From contig CAZVIJ010000002.1 in NCBI GenBank assembly GCA_964626735.1, positions 1 to 64,000 on the forward strand: 64,000 nucleotides of DNA. The letters are read 5' to 3'. The DNA is from CAZVIJ01 sp964626735 (GTDB lineage Bacteria > Patescibacteriota > Dojkabacteria > JAOAGR01). Position numbers and translations under genes: made by a program. Below are positions 37,620-46,388 of this stretch, one piece after another; the first letter of the stretch is position 1; each line of letters starts with the position of its first letter. The notes beneath the pieces were generated by a model. It was not told the DNA's origin. It saw only the letters and a program-made list of their open reading frames with translations, and searched no databases.

Positions 37620-38612
37620 TCATTTCAACCGGTGTTCTTCCGCAATTCGATTCCTCCAGTATTCGAGCAGCTCTTCGACGATCTGCTCCATGGTAACCTC
37701 TGGTTCCCAGCCGGTATCTTGTTTCAGTTCGGAATTATCTCCTTGCAGTATCGGCTCGTCGAGGGGACGTAGTCGGGAAGGGTCGATTTCGAGCTCAGCT
37801 TTTACTTTGCCTTTCGCAAGTACAATATCCGCGATATCGCCTATTCGGGTCGCAACACCAGAACAGACGTTGTATGTCTTTCCGGCCTTGCCTTTATTCA
37901 GCAATAGCCAAAGTGCCCGGGCAGTATCGAGTACGTGGGAAAAGTCGCGTTTCGCCTCCAAGTTCCCTACTTTAATTTTCGGCTCCTGCAGCCCCGCTTC
38001 GATCATCGCCATCTGCTGGCAAAACGTTTGGATCGAGCATCGATCACCTTGCCTTGGTCCGACTTGGTTGAAAAATCTCGTGACGTAGACATGCTGCCCG
38101 TAGCTATCGTGATACTGCAGTGCCGTCAGTTCTTGGGCAACTTTGCTCACGCCGTACGGGGAAGCAGGCCTGAGGTTTCTTGATTCTTTTATTGGAACCT
38201 CCTCCGGCTTTACCCAGCCGTATTCTGCACTCGATCCGGCTACGTGAATTTTCGCTTCCGGAACGTGCAACCGGGCAGCTTCAAGCACATTGATCGTCCC
38301 TTCGACATTGGTCCGCAATGTTTCGATCGGGGCGTCCCAAGAGACGGCAGGATAGCTTTGGGCAGCCAAATGATAAATGAAATCGGGTTTAACGGCTGCA
38401 ATCGTTTTGTTGACGATAAACGGATCGACGATGTCTCCTTCGTGGAAAATAACGGTACCGTACAGCTGCTGAATCGGACGCGGATCGCTTCTCCACCGCT
38501 TGAATCCGTGAACCTCCACATCGGGAAGCGTAACGAGGTAATCTGCAAGGAAGCTTCCGACAGGTCCCGTTATACCGGTGATCAAGACTTTGAGCGGTTT
38601 ATTCTGTGACAT
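37620..38612 (-). CDS. Extended SDR: GDP-mannose (or GDP-heptose) 4,6-dehydratase-like
   Basis: The 330-aa protein has the NAD(P)-binding TGITGPVGSFLADYL, the substrate strand HLAAQSYPAVSWDAP, the catalytic SSAEYG and YGVSK (Tyr-x-x-x-Lys), and RFFNQVGPRQ. All are typical of GDP-mannose 4,6-dehydratase and related reductases. The sugar cannot be read from sequence. The adjacent heptose-type kinase makes GDP-6-deoxy-heptose synthesis a plausible pathway. TATAGT ends 5 nt before the ATG. Confidence 0.87.
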   Translation of the reverse strand: MSQNKPLKVLITGITGPVGSFLADYLVTLPDVEVHGFKRWRSDPRPIQQLYGTVIFHEGDIVDPFIVNKTIAAVKPDFIYHLAAQSYPAVSWDAPIETLRTNVEGTINVLEAARLHVPEAKIHVAGSSAEYGWVKPEEVPIKESRNLRPASPYGVSKVAQELTALQYHDSYGQHVYVTRFFNQVGPRQGDRCSIQTFCQQMAMIEAGLQEPKIKVGNLEAKRDFSHVLDTARALWLLLNKGKAGKTYNVCSGVATRIGDIADIVLAKGKVKAELEIDPSRLRPLDEPILQGDNSELKQDTGWEPEVTMEQIVEELLEYWRNRIAEEHRLK

Positions 38613-38617
38613 GCCCC

Positions 38618-38623
38618 ACTATA
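38618..38623 (-). promoter_or_regulatory. -10 box TATAGT
   Basis: Ends 5 nt before ATG 38612; it probably drives the sugar gene pair. Confidence 0.6.
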
Positions 38624-38704
38624 CACGAATGGCGCATGCAGTTCACGAGACTTGCCGAGCTGGATATAGCGTGCCGAAACGTTAGTCGCGGCAATGTAGG
38701 GAAA

Positions 38705-38713
38705 TGCTATACT
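38705..38713 (+). promoter_or_regulatory. Extended -10 TGCTATACT
   Basis: It ends 7 nt before ATG 38721. Confidence 0.65.
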
Positions 38714-38720
38714 TGCCATT

Positions 38721-39233
38721 ATGGTTCCTCGATCAATCAATGGCGTTTTTTCTCACATCGAATCTCCTGCTACTGTTGAAGACTTTCCTCAAGGCATTCA
38801 CGTAATCAACTGGATATTCCCTGGCCAGGAACATCTCATGAACGCAGCGCTCGTACAAATGCAGCCGCGTGTCGTATTGCCGCCGTTTATCGTTCTCCCT
38901 CACCTTGAGAGTGGCGTTTTTACGCTTACCGAATATATTTTGAAAGGATCCGGAGTGTACATCATCCAGTCGGGAACAGAAGCGCGTTCATACCATGTGA
39001 CTGCAGGCGATAGAATTCAGTATACGAGCGGCATTATCGGCAGCATCGTTGCAGGCCGCGATGGGTTGGCGTTCGTAAACTACACCACTCCCCCTTTCAC
39101 GCCAGGAGTTACAGAGGAGGAAATAGCCCCCTACGACGAAAGAGTCGCCCGGCGCTTCCGGGTACTTCTCGGTAACGCTAAGCGAACGCTTGTCCCGAAA
39201 TCGTCGGGGAATCGGAATATAGTCATACCATAA
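38721..39233 (+). CDS. Cupin-like protein, 170 aa
   Basis: The middle (about residues 45-120) has the length and strand pattern of a single cupin barrel: PPFIVLPHLESGVFTLTEYILKGSGVYIIQSGTEARSYHVTAGDRIQYTSG. Gly residues sit at the usual turns (LKGSG, VTAGD). Few histidines are available, so metal binding is uncertain. No signal peptide. It lies 42 bp before the kinase-like gene, but each has its own -10 box. Confidence 0.6.
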   Translation: MVPRSINGVFSHIESPATVEDFPQGIHVINWIFPGQEHLMNAALVQMQPRVVLPPFIVLPHLESGVFTLTEYILKGSGVYIIQSGTEARSYHVTAGDRIQYTSGIIGSIVAGRDGLAFVNYTTPPFTPGVTEEEIAPYDERVARRFRVLLGNAKRTLVPKSSGNRNIVIP

Positions 39234-39259
39234 AATAGTGAACCGATAGTTTGTTCTGG

Positions 39260-39268
39260 TGATATAAT
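39260..39268 (+). promoter_or_regulatory. Extended -10 TGATATAAT (consensus)
   Basis: It ends 7 nt before ATG 39276. Confidence 0.72.
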
Positions 39269-39275
39269 TAATGTA

Positions 39276-41606
39276 ATGAGCAATCCCTCAAATAGTTGGT
39301 TATTTACCGATACGACTAACCAGCTCTCGGCAAGACCCGAGGCAGCTTCTGTTCCCGATGTGGAACCGTTCCAACCCGGAGATACCGTTGTGGTCAACGA
39401 TGTCGTCTACGAGATAATCGCGTCGCAGGGAATTAATGGAGGAACGTCCTCAATATATTCTATTAGAGTCAAGAATTCCCCGCCCCAAACGGACGATCTG
39501 CTCCTCAAAGTACAAAATGCCGATGTCGAAACAGGAATCGCCCTGCCCTACGGCAATATGGTGCTTACCCCATCGATGATAACGCCTGCGGCACTACGAG
39601 GCACGTTGCTGCAAATGGCTTTCGCAAAGAATCCTGCCGCGCCGTCAGCTGTACAGGCAATGAATGTCTTGAGTCAAATCCCGAATCTTCCCCAACCGAT
39701 CATAGACCAGCTGGATGCAGTTTCTCAAAGACTCCGGGGCAAACTCCAAACAGCAACCGCCCCATCGGATGCAAACATGGTCTTAATGGAAAATGTGCGG
39801 TTCGTAGAAAATACCTTGGTGTCTTCGGTTTTTATACAGATGCTTCGGGCGTTTCTTGAAAATCACCAAAGTCGCGATAACGCACATATGCTTCAAACAG
39901 ACGCGCAAATCTTAGGGAATGCCGCGGGGACCGATTTGCCTGCCTTCCATGGAAGCGGCGAAATTACGACTCGGGTCGGAAGACGATGGGCGCTTGTCAT
40001 GGAACGAATCAAGGGCGTGAGGGCTGCCGAGTACATCGAATCGGTCGCGAAGCAATATCCTGGCGAGGAAAATGAATACCGAATCGTTGCGGCATTGGAG
40101 GTCGTCAAGCAGTTGACCGCCAATGCGGCTGCTTCCGAGGCTCGCGGCATTTCTTCCGGAGACTATAAGCCAGACAATACGCTGGTTGAGCCGAACGGGA
40201 GAGTTCGACGCGTTGATTTCGCGACGGCAAAGGTCGATGCTGAGCATCGAAGTATCGCCGAATCGGTCGGCTCGCTTTTGAAGACCGAGGTTTACTCTAC
40301 TCCCGGTTTTGTTGCCCTCGATGCCTTATTCGGCGCGACTTCGGCGGGAGACGTATATGCTCTCGCGATGACCGCCTACGAATTGTTTACCGGAGAAGAT
40401 GTTAGGCAATTGGCATGCGATTTGGCAGTACAGTTGGGGCAACCGGTAGAGCGAGGGACCTACGCGATCCTTTTGTATGAACATGTCGTCGAAACAATCG
40501 ACAGGATTGCTGAAAATAACCCGTCATTCCATCCGATCTCCGCGGTCATAAAGATGGGAGCCCATTGGAATATTGCAGAGAGAATACAAACCTGCGCAGC
40601 TTTAGCATCGAGATTCAAAGAAATTGCTTATATCCCTCAGAATCAGGTTCTTGAAGGGAAGATCCAGAATATCGATTTCAAGGATGCGCATCCGGGAAAC
40701 GGCGGCAACATAGGCGGCTACCCTGGTGATCGCGAATTCGGTGCGCTCATCTCGGACCTTGTTCGGGAGGTCGAGAGGAAGGGCTATAACCCGAAGCAGG
40801 CACTCATCGTTCTCGGAACGCTCTACAGCTTCACATCCCGCGTTTTCGATTCGAACCCGCTCGTTATAGTGGGTACCTACAACGATATTCTAGAGAGGAT
40901 GAACGGCTTGATCATCAAGGTAAAAGAGAATCACGGTTTCGTTCAGGAGCTCGATAGTATGCTCGACTTGTACACGGAGGCGGTTAAAGCAAAACCAGCG
41001 GTCCAATTGCCGGAGGGCGTTAAAGATTCCGGCTATCACTTTGCACGATTCGGCGAGCTATTGAAGGGAATTTCGTATGACGCCCCGATCTCCGTCAAGA
41101 AACTGATGGTGCAGCGGCTCAGTTCGTTCATAAAAAACGTCGCTCCGACTCAATCGCATGGCAAAGATATCTACGACTTCTCTTGGGCAACCGAAGTACG
41201 TCTCGCAGAGATGGTGTGGGGAACGTTCTTCAATACCCATGGTTGCATTGATCGAGAGATTATCGACTGGAGCATGGGAGTGCTGCCGATTATCGATTAC
41301 CAAACAAGCGAGCGGCTACTTCAGACGAACTACGCAAACGAACTCGAATACACGATCGCGCGGGACGATATGCCGAAACTTCTGACTGAGCTATGGAGAA
41401 TAGTCGACAATGCTTCGGTTGACGGTTCGGGATATTATCCGTTGGCTACAATCGAAGACGCCGAATATGTCGTAACGATGCTGAAAAACATATCGGACGC
41501 ATCACAAGCTTCACGATGGCGTAATACGGCAGCTCGAGAAATCGTCTCGAAGGTAGCAGAAGCGCTTGAGGCACGGATACAAGTGAAGAAAAGCATTCGC
41601 CGGTAA
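39276..41606 (+). CDS. Divergent eukaryotic-like Ser/Thr protein kinase with a novel C-terminal half
   Basis: Residues 35-375 follow the protein-kinase order. They include a nucleotide loop GINGGTSSIYSI (52-63), candidate lysine K78 in LLLKVQ, hinge-like LVMERIKG (240-247), catalytic loop GDYKPDN (295-301; D296, K298, N301) and metal loop DFA (314-316) in place of DFG. TPGFVALDAL and DVYALAMTAYELFTGE match subdomains VIII and IX. A long insert (about 85-235) separates the N- and C-lobe parts. Residues 380-776 are helical and match nothing I know. Retained catalytic residues suggest possible activity. No membrane segment. Confidence 0.78.
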   Translation: MSNPSNSWLFTDTTNQLSARPEAASVPDVEPFQPGDTVVVNDVVYEIIASQGINGGTSSIYSIRVKNSPPQTDDLLLKVQNADVETGIALPYGNMVLTPSMITPAALRGTLLQMAFAKNPAAPSAVQAMNVLSQIPNLPQPIIDQLDAVSQRLRGKLQTATAPSDANMVLMENVRFVENTLVSSVFIQMLRAFLENHQSRDNAHMLQTDAQILGNAAGTDLPAFHGSGEITTRVGRRWALVMERIKGVRAAEYIESVAKQYPGEENEYRIVAALEVVKQLTANAAASEARGISSGDYKPDNTLVEPNGRVRRVDFATAKVDAEHRSIAESVGSLLKTEVYSTPGFVALDALFGATSAGDVYALAMTAYELFTGEDVRQLACDLAVQLGQPVERGTYAILLYEHVVETIDRIAENNPSFHPISAVIKMGAHWNIAERIQTCAALASRFKEIAYIPQNQVLEGKIQNIDFKDAHPGNGGNIGGYPGDREFGALISDLVREVERKGYNPKQALIVLGTLYSFTSRVFDSNPLVIVGTYNDILERMNGLIIKVKENHGFVQELDSMLDLYTEAVKAKPAVQLPEGVKDSGYHFARFGELLKGISYDAPISVKKLMVQRLSSFIKNVAPTQSHGKDIYDFSWATEVRLAEMVWGTFFNTHGCIDREIIDWSMGVLPIIDYQTSERLLQTNYANELEYTIARDDMPKLLTELWRIVDNASVDGSGYYPLATIEDAEYVVTMLKNISDASQASRWRNTAAREIVSKVAEALEARIQVKKSIRR

Positions 41607-41646
41607 TCATGTCGTTGAGCCCAGTAAAGTCCCCCTACATACCTGT

Positions 41647-42171
41647 ATGGTTATTGGAGTTATTTCAGACACCCACGACAAGGCAGAAGGCGTTCTGAAA
41701 GCGTTTGAATACTTCCTAACGCACAAGGTGAGCGTCGTAGTCCATGTGGGCGATTGGCGAAGTCCAGAATTCGTGGAATACGTCGAACGTGAAGCAGCGT
41801 CGCGCGGGATAAAGATCATCGGAGTTCTTGGAAACAGGGATACCAACAAGGCGAGCATTTTGGAGGCAATCTCACGCGAAGGTGTAGTGGAAGTTTCAAG
41901 CGACCCATTGTTGGAACTTGAAATTGAGGGCAAGCGGATTGCGGTTACGCATGGAGACAGGAAAAAATTACTCAGAGAAAGTATTGTATCCAAGAAATTT
42001 GATGTCGTGATAACCGGTCATACGCATAAACCGAAAATTGAACGAGTCGGCAGCACGCTCGTCGTCAATCCTGGTTCCACCGCTTTCTCCATACAGCGCT
42101 CGAAAGAGTTCAACCCGAGCTTGGCCATTTTAGGAACTGAAAAAATAATAGCGAAGATTGTGTTCCTCTGA
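41647..42171 (+). CDS. YfcE/MJ0936-type metallophosphoesterase
   Basis: The 174-aa protein carries the full calcineurin-like motif set: SDTHD, HVGDW, GNRD, THGD, GHTHKP and NPGS. Length is normal for the small YfcE family, which hydrolyses phosphodiesters with Mn2+. The physiological substrate is unknown. It lies 40 bp after the kinase gene on the same strand and could be cotranscribed with it. Confidence 0.92.
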   Translation: MVIGVISDTHDKAEGVLKAFEYFLTHKVSVVVHVGDWRSPEFVEYVEREAASRGIKIIGVLGNRDTNKASILEAISREGVVEVSSDPLLELEIEGKRIAVTHGDRKKLLRESIVSKKFDVVITGHTHKPKIERVGSTLVVNPGSTAFSIQRSKEFNPSLAILGTEKIIAKIVFL

Positions 42172-42215
42172 ACCGAGTCACAGATCATGTTCGGCTCCAC
42201 CTAGCGATCGCGTAC

Positions 42216-43184
42216 TTATAGTGCGCTACCGCTTAATAGATATGAAGAGGCACGGTCGACAACCGTTTCCCAATTAGCTCCATCTCTTGTTTCAAGCGAA
42301 GCGATATACGCTACGACCGCCCTTTTCCTTGGCCCGCTATATGTATGCAGTTTCCGCTCTAAACGCTTCGTGTTGATACGGTGGTTTTCTTCAGGAGTTG
42401 CGGAGATGCCGACGAACCGCTGAAGATTCCGGTAATCTTCCGCATCGAGCGGTTTGGCAGGCGCCACGATATCCGGAAGTTTAGGGTTTTTATTCGGCAA
42501 CGGCATATTTTTTGTCTTTGCCGCAGCCAAGTACTCTTCAAACGTTGCCCCCGACTTTATTTGGTAGACAGCAAATGCGACACGGTACGGGAGTGAATCC
42601 CTTCCCCCCATCGCCGCTTCCGATATTCCAAGAGTCAATGCATCGAATTCGTTATCGGCAGCGTTATCGAGATTAACGAAGCTCACTTTGTGGGATGCGC
42701 CGATTGCACGATTACCGGTCATGATGGCACCGGGTTGGGAGCCGTAATGTCCAAGAAAGACTTCACCTTCTCTCGCAAAACCGCCATCGGGCTGGTAGTA
42801 CGTGAGGACATCCATCAGGATCTCAAGTTGTTGATGCGAAAGTTGCGGTACATTGTCCGAACTATAGATCGAGAGCGCGATCGGGCGTGCTCCGATAATT
42901 CTTCCCATCAATCCAAGTCCCCACTGATATTCGATATGCGTTTGGTCCTTTGCGGACTCGGACATGATAGATTTTCTGTAGCTTTCTGCGTAGGTTGAGA
43001 TTATGGGTGCGACTACCGAGGAGACCTCGTTTCCATTCGCCGGTTTAACCTCGTAATAGGGCAACGAATTGTAGTGCAGGAGAGCCGCGCCTCCAATAAC
43101 AGCAGGCGGTACAAGTATCGTTGCACCGATACCGATCGTCCACCACGGATGTTCGCTCACGAACTCTGATACGAAATTAGCCAT
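42216..43184 (-). CDS. Single-pass membrane protein, 322 aa, unknown
   Basis: One transmembrane helix (about residues 15-37) is followed by an extracellular or periplasmic domain. That domain has an alpha/beta, hydrolase-like texture (GLGLMGRIIGARPIALSIYSSD, FVNLDNAADNEFDALTLGISEAAMGGRDSLPYR). I find no catalytic motif. A basic C-terminal region follows (NTKRLERKLHTYSGPRKRA). TGA-TACAAT lies 6 nt before the ATG. Confidence 0.7.
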   Translation of the reverse strand: MANFVSEFVSEHPWWTIGIGATILVPPAVIGGAALLHYNSLPYYEVKPANGNEVSSVVAPIISTYAESYRKSIMSESAKDQTHIEYQWGLGLMGRIIGARPIALSIYSSDNVPQLSHQQLEILMDVLTYYQPDGGFAREGEVFLGHYGSQPGAIMTGNRAIGASHKVSFVNLDNAADNEFDALTLGISEAAMGGRDSLPYRVAFAVYQIKSGATFEEYLAAAKTKNMPLPNKNPKLPDIVAPAKPLDAEDYRNLQRFVGISATPEENHRINTKRLERKLHTYSGPRKRAVVAYIASLETRDGANWETVVDRASSYLLSGSAL

Positions 43185-43190
43185 ACGTAA

Positions 43191-43199
43191 ATTGTATCA
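43191..43199 (-). promoter_or_regulatory. Extended -10 TGATACAAT
   Basis: It ends 6 nt before ATG 43184. Confidence 0.65.
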
Positions 43200-43226
43200 T
43201 CGATACGCAATTACTGTATTTTGGGG

Positions 43227-44147
43227 CTACAGCATTCTTTTCTTGTAGAACACCAAGAGTACGATTGCGGAGGTCACCAGCGCCATCCCGACCACGATCC
43301 AAAAGGCGAGCGGGTGATGATCGTATGGCAACGCGACATTCATGCCATAGATCGAACCGACGACCGCAGGGATGGTCATGAAGATCGTGAAATTGGTCAG
43401 CGACTTCATGGTCTTGTTCAAGTTGTTGGTGAAGATAATTTGATACGCGTCACGCAAACTTCTCAAGCTTTTGAGACTCACGTTACAGATATCGGTAGAC
43501 TGCCAGTACATATTTTGGACATCCTCATAATATTCGCGCTCGGTATCGGTAAATTTTATGAAGCGTTCCTTGTTCAGGTCTTCGAGCACGAGTTTGAGCG
43601 GCACTAACGCTGAAAGGTATTGGTTGAGAATATCTTCGTGCTCGATCAAGTTCAAAATTTCCTCGTTGTCGACTTCGTGAATCGCTTTCTTTTGCTTCGT
43701 AACGACGCTTTGCGCACGACGGATATTTCTCGAGTATTCTCGCCCGATCCGCTCAAGTAGCGTTATGAATAGCTTTGTCTTCGAGCCGTCGTAGTTTTTC
43801 GGGGGCTTACCGATGATTGAGCTTATTTCTTCGCTTTCCTCGGGAGAAATCGTTATGAAGAAATCTTTTGAGATGATAACCGTGAGCGTATTGGTATACC
43901 GCCATCCTTCTTTATCTCCCGGGCTTCTCAAGAAAATAACCGTGCAATCGTCGATGCTTTCGATACGAGGAATTTCGAGATTGTCGAGGCCGTCGGCGAT
44001 ATCCTGTATCGATAGCTTCGTAAGCGTCGTAATAACCTCCAGATCTTCGCTCTGCGCATCAGTTATCTGTATCCAGCCATTTCTCTCAAACGAAGTTTGT
44101 TCTTCGAATACATTGTCTTGAGCATTCCAAGCGTATGCTTTAATCAT
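43227..44147 (-). CDS. corA: CorA-family divalent cation transporter
   Basis: The 306-aa protein has the CorA plan: a cytoplasmic alpha/beta domain, a long helical stalk (about residues 130-240), then two C-terminal transmembrane helices. The selectivity signature GMN is in YGMNVALP at the end of the first helix, and the C-terminus is basic (YKKRML). Expected role: Mg2+ (or Co2+/Ni2+) uptake as a pentamer in the cytoplasmic membrane. TATAGT ends 5 nt before the ATG. Confidence 0.93.
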   Translation of the reverse strand: MIKAYAWNAQDNVFEEQTSFERNGWIQITDAQSEDLEVITTLTKLSIQDIADGLDNLEIPRIESIDDCTVIFLRSPGDKEGWRYTNTLTVIISKDFFITISPEESEEISSIIGKPPKNYDGSKTKLFITLLERIGREYSRNIRRAQSVVTKQKKAIHEVDNEEILNLIEHEDILNQYLSALVPLKLVLEDLNKERFIKFTDTEREYYEDVQNMYWQSTDICNVSLKSLRSLRDAYQIIFTNNLNKTMKSLTNFTIFMTIPAVVGSIYGMNVALPYDHHPLAFWIVVGMALVTSAIVLLVFYKKRML

Positions 44148-44152
44148 GTGTC

Positions 44153-44158
44153 ACTATA
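44153..44158 (-). promoter_or_regulatory. -10 box TATAGT
   Basis: Ends 5 nt before ATG 44147. Confidence 0.6.
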
Positions 44159-44182
44159 ATGCATGAAGCTTTGCTTGAAAAG

Positions 44183-45697
44183 CTATTCGTATCGAAGCGC
44201 GGTGATCGGGTCCATTCGGGATGCCCTGAATGCAGGGTAAAGCCCTGCCAGCATGCCAATTAGCGTAGTAAACCCTATTACGCCGAAAACCAACCATACC
44301 GGAAACGTGATCAGCCCTTCAAGAGGAAGACTTTGCTGAACAGCGACTTTATCGAGAACGACATTACCGATCTTGGCGATGACATAACTTACGCCAAGTC
44401 CCGTAACGCCTCCCAGAAATCCCAAGAAAGCCGCTTCAAACGTAAACAATCTCCTGATAGTCGATCGGCGAGCGCCGCATGCCCTAAGCACACCGATCTC
44501 CTTAGTACGTTCGTATGTTGCCATAACCATGGTATTGATAATGCCTATCGCCGAAACCAAAAGCGATATACTGCCGATTCCGCCCAAGATAGCGCCGACA
44601 ACCGTAAACAACTGGTTGAACTGATCGATCATATTCTGAGCGGTTGTCGCTTTGAGATTCAGTTTCTCAGCAGCAGACGCAATTCCCGAAACGCTATTTG
44701 CATCGTCCGCTTTTACGAGGATCGATCCGTAGCCGTTTTGCACGGAATAATCGGTTACCATAAGCTTCTGTTCGGGGAACGGAACGCCTTGGTTGCTTGG
44801 TGCAGGAGGCAATGTGCATTTCTTGCCCGGAACGCATTGCTGTTGAGCTTGCTGGTACGCACGCTGTTTTTCTTGGGCTTCCTGGTTTGCCTTTTCCCAC
44901 GCCTTTTGTTCTTCGGTATCGACACCCCAGTTCTTCATTCGGGCAAATTCCCGTGCCGTTTCGAGTGTCACCAGCGATGAGCTTATTCCTGGCGCTGATG
45001 ATGCGACCCCGACAATTTCTATCGGATAGCTATACTCTTTATTATTCAGCTCTTCCCAGTAATCACGCGAGTCAGCGTTCATAGGGGGTTTTGGCGGATC
45101 TGGCGCCCAGACCGGAACACCGCCTCCCATTTTAGAAACGAATATAATTTTCTTTCCGACTATCTCTGAAGCTTTTCCCTTGTACCCGAAGTTGCCGAGA
45201 TCCTCGTCGGTGAGGACGATCTTTCCTTTATCCAGCGAGGTCAGGTTTCTGCCGGCTATCATCTTGAGCGTAAACATCTTTTTCGACGGGTCGATGCCGA
45301 GGGTTTGGACATTAAACTTTTTGCTCTGCCCCTCGAGGTACATAGTTCGAGCAGACATAATCTGTATGATCGGCGCTACTTCCTCGACATGCGGTATTGC
45401 CTTCAGCTTCTCGACGGTGGTGTCGTCAATCTTGTTTTTGGAATCGCTGTTCCATGAAGTCGATAATAAGTTGTCGCTTCCATGATCGACTTCGCTCGAG
45501 GGCATTATCGAGACAATCTTCAACGCACCTGCAGATTCAATAGCGCCGACTATTGCTTTCTTCCCCGCCAATACCAACGAGAGCATCATCGTCACCGATA
45601 TCGCTCCGATAACGATGGCAAAAATGGTCAGAAACGTTCTGAGCTTCTGCCTGAATAGATTTTTGAACGCTGTTCGAATGTAGTCTGTCGCTTTCAT
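44183..45697 (-). CDS. MacB-type ABC transporter permease
   Basis: The 504-aa protein has the FtsX/MacB layout: a first transmembrane helix (about 20-42), a large extracellular domain (about 45-370) and three C-terminal helices, with the conserved MATYERTKEIGVLRACGARRSTI segment and the final RASRMDPITALRYE. The extracellular domain holds a Gln-rich helical insert and one Cys pair (QQQCVPGKKCTLPP). Family role is mechanotransmission or export of peptides and lipoproteins. Its ATG overlaps the stop of the ATPase gene (ATGA). Confidence 0.92.
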   Translation of the reverse strand: MKATDYIRTAFKNLFRQKLRTFLTIFAIVIGAISVTMMLSLVLAGKKAIVGAIESAGALKIVSIMPSSEVDHGSDNLLSTSWNSDSKNKIDDTTVEKLKAIPHVEEVAPIIQIMSARTMYLEGQSKKFNVQTLGIDPSKKMFTLKMIAGRNLTSLDKGKIVLTDEDLGNFGYKGKASEIVGKKIIFVSKMGGGVPVWAPDPPKPPMNADSRDYWEELNNKEYSYPIEIVGVASSAPGISSSLVTLETAREFARMKNWGVDTEEQKAWEKANQEAQEKQRAYQQAQQQCVPGKKCTLPPAPSNQGVPFPEQKLMVTDYSVQNGYGSILVKADDANSVSGIASAAEKLNLKATTAQNMIDQFNQLFTVVGAILGGIGSISLLVSAIGIINTMVMATYERTKEIGVLRACGARRSTIRRLFTFEAAFLGFLGGVTGLGVSYVIAKIGNVVLDKVAVQQSLPLEGLITFPVWLVFGVIGFTTLIGMLAGLYPAFRASRMDPITALRYE

Positions 45698-46353
45698 TTG
45701 AGTTTTCCGTCCTTTATGGTGATAATCCTACCCGCCTGCTGCGCAATTCCCTCATCATGGGTAATCATGATAAGCGTAATTCCTTTTTTATTGAGATCTT
45801 TCAGCAGATCGATGACTTCGGCGCTTTTTTTGGAATCAAGATTTCCCGTCGGCTCATCGGCGATGATGATCTTCGGGTCGTTGGATAACGCGCGTGCGAT
45901 AGCAACACGCTGCCGTTGTCCTCCCGACAGCTGGCTCGGCTTATGGTTTAGCCGATCGCCGAGGTCAACTGCCTTCAGGCATTCGACCGCCCGCTGTTTA
46001 CGCTTCTTTGCCGGCATACCGCCGAGCATGAGCGGAACAGCCACGTTCTCGACGGCGGTATAGTTCGGCTGCAGGTTGAAATTCTGGAATATAAATCCGA
46101 TGGTTCGGTTTCGGTAATCTGCGAGGGCGTTATCGCTTATTTTCGAGATATCCTGATCGTCGATGACAATCTTCCCTTCATCAGCGACATCGATACCGCC
46201 GATAATATTCGCCAGGGTCGACTTTCCCGATCCGGAAGGTCCAACGATTGCCAGGAACTCGCCGTCCTCGACCGTCAAATCGACGCTGTCCAATGCGCGA
46301 ATTTTTTCACCACCGAGGACATACGTCTTTGTCACATTTTTGAGGGTGATCAC
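45694..46353 (-). CDS. ABC transporter ATP-binding protein (LolD/MacB type)
   Basis: All ABC motifs are present: Walker A GPSGSGKST, Q-loop FIFQNFNLQ, signature LSGGQRQR, Walker B IIADEPTGNLDS and H-loop MITHDE. I choose GTG 46353 (MITLKNVTKTY) over the GTG two codons upstream, because TGC-TAGAGT ends exactly 6 nt before it and the family starts at this residue. It forms one transcription unit with the permease, probably exporting or extracting an envelope substrate. Confidence 0.93.
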   Translation of the reverse strand: MITLKNVTKTYVLGGEKIRALDSVDLTVEDGEFLAIVGPSGSGKSTLANIIGGIDVADEGKIVIDDQDISKISDNALADYRNRTIGFIFQNFNLQPNYTAVENVAVPLMLGGMPAKKRKQRAVECLKAVDLGDRLNHKPSQLSGGQRQRVAIARALSNDPKIIIADEPTGNLDSKKSAEVIDLLKDLNKKGITLIMITHDEGIAQQAGRIITIKDGKLK

Positions 46354-46359
46354 TATCAC

Positions 46360-46368
46360 ACTCTAGCA
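46360..46368 (-). promoter_or_regulatory. Extended -10 TGCTAGAGT
   Basis: It ends 6 nt before GTG 46353 and drives the ABC pair. Confidence 0.5.
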
Positions 46369-46388
46369 TGACGCTGTGCACTTTCCAA

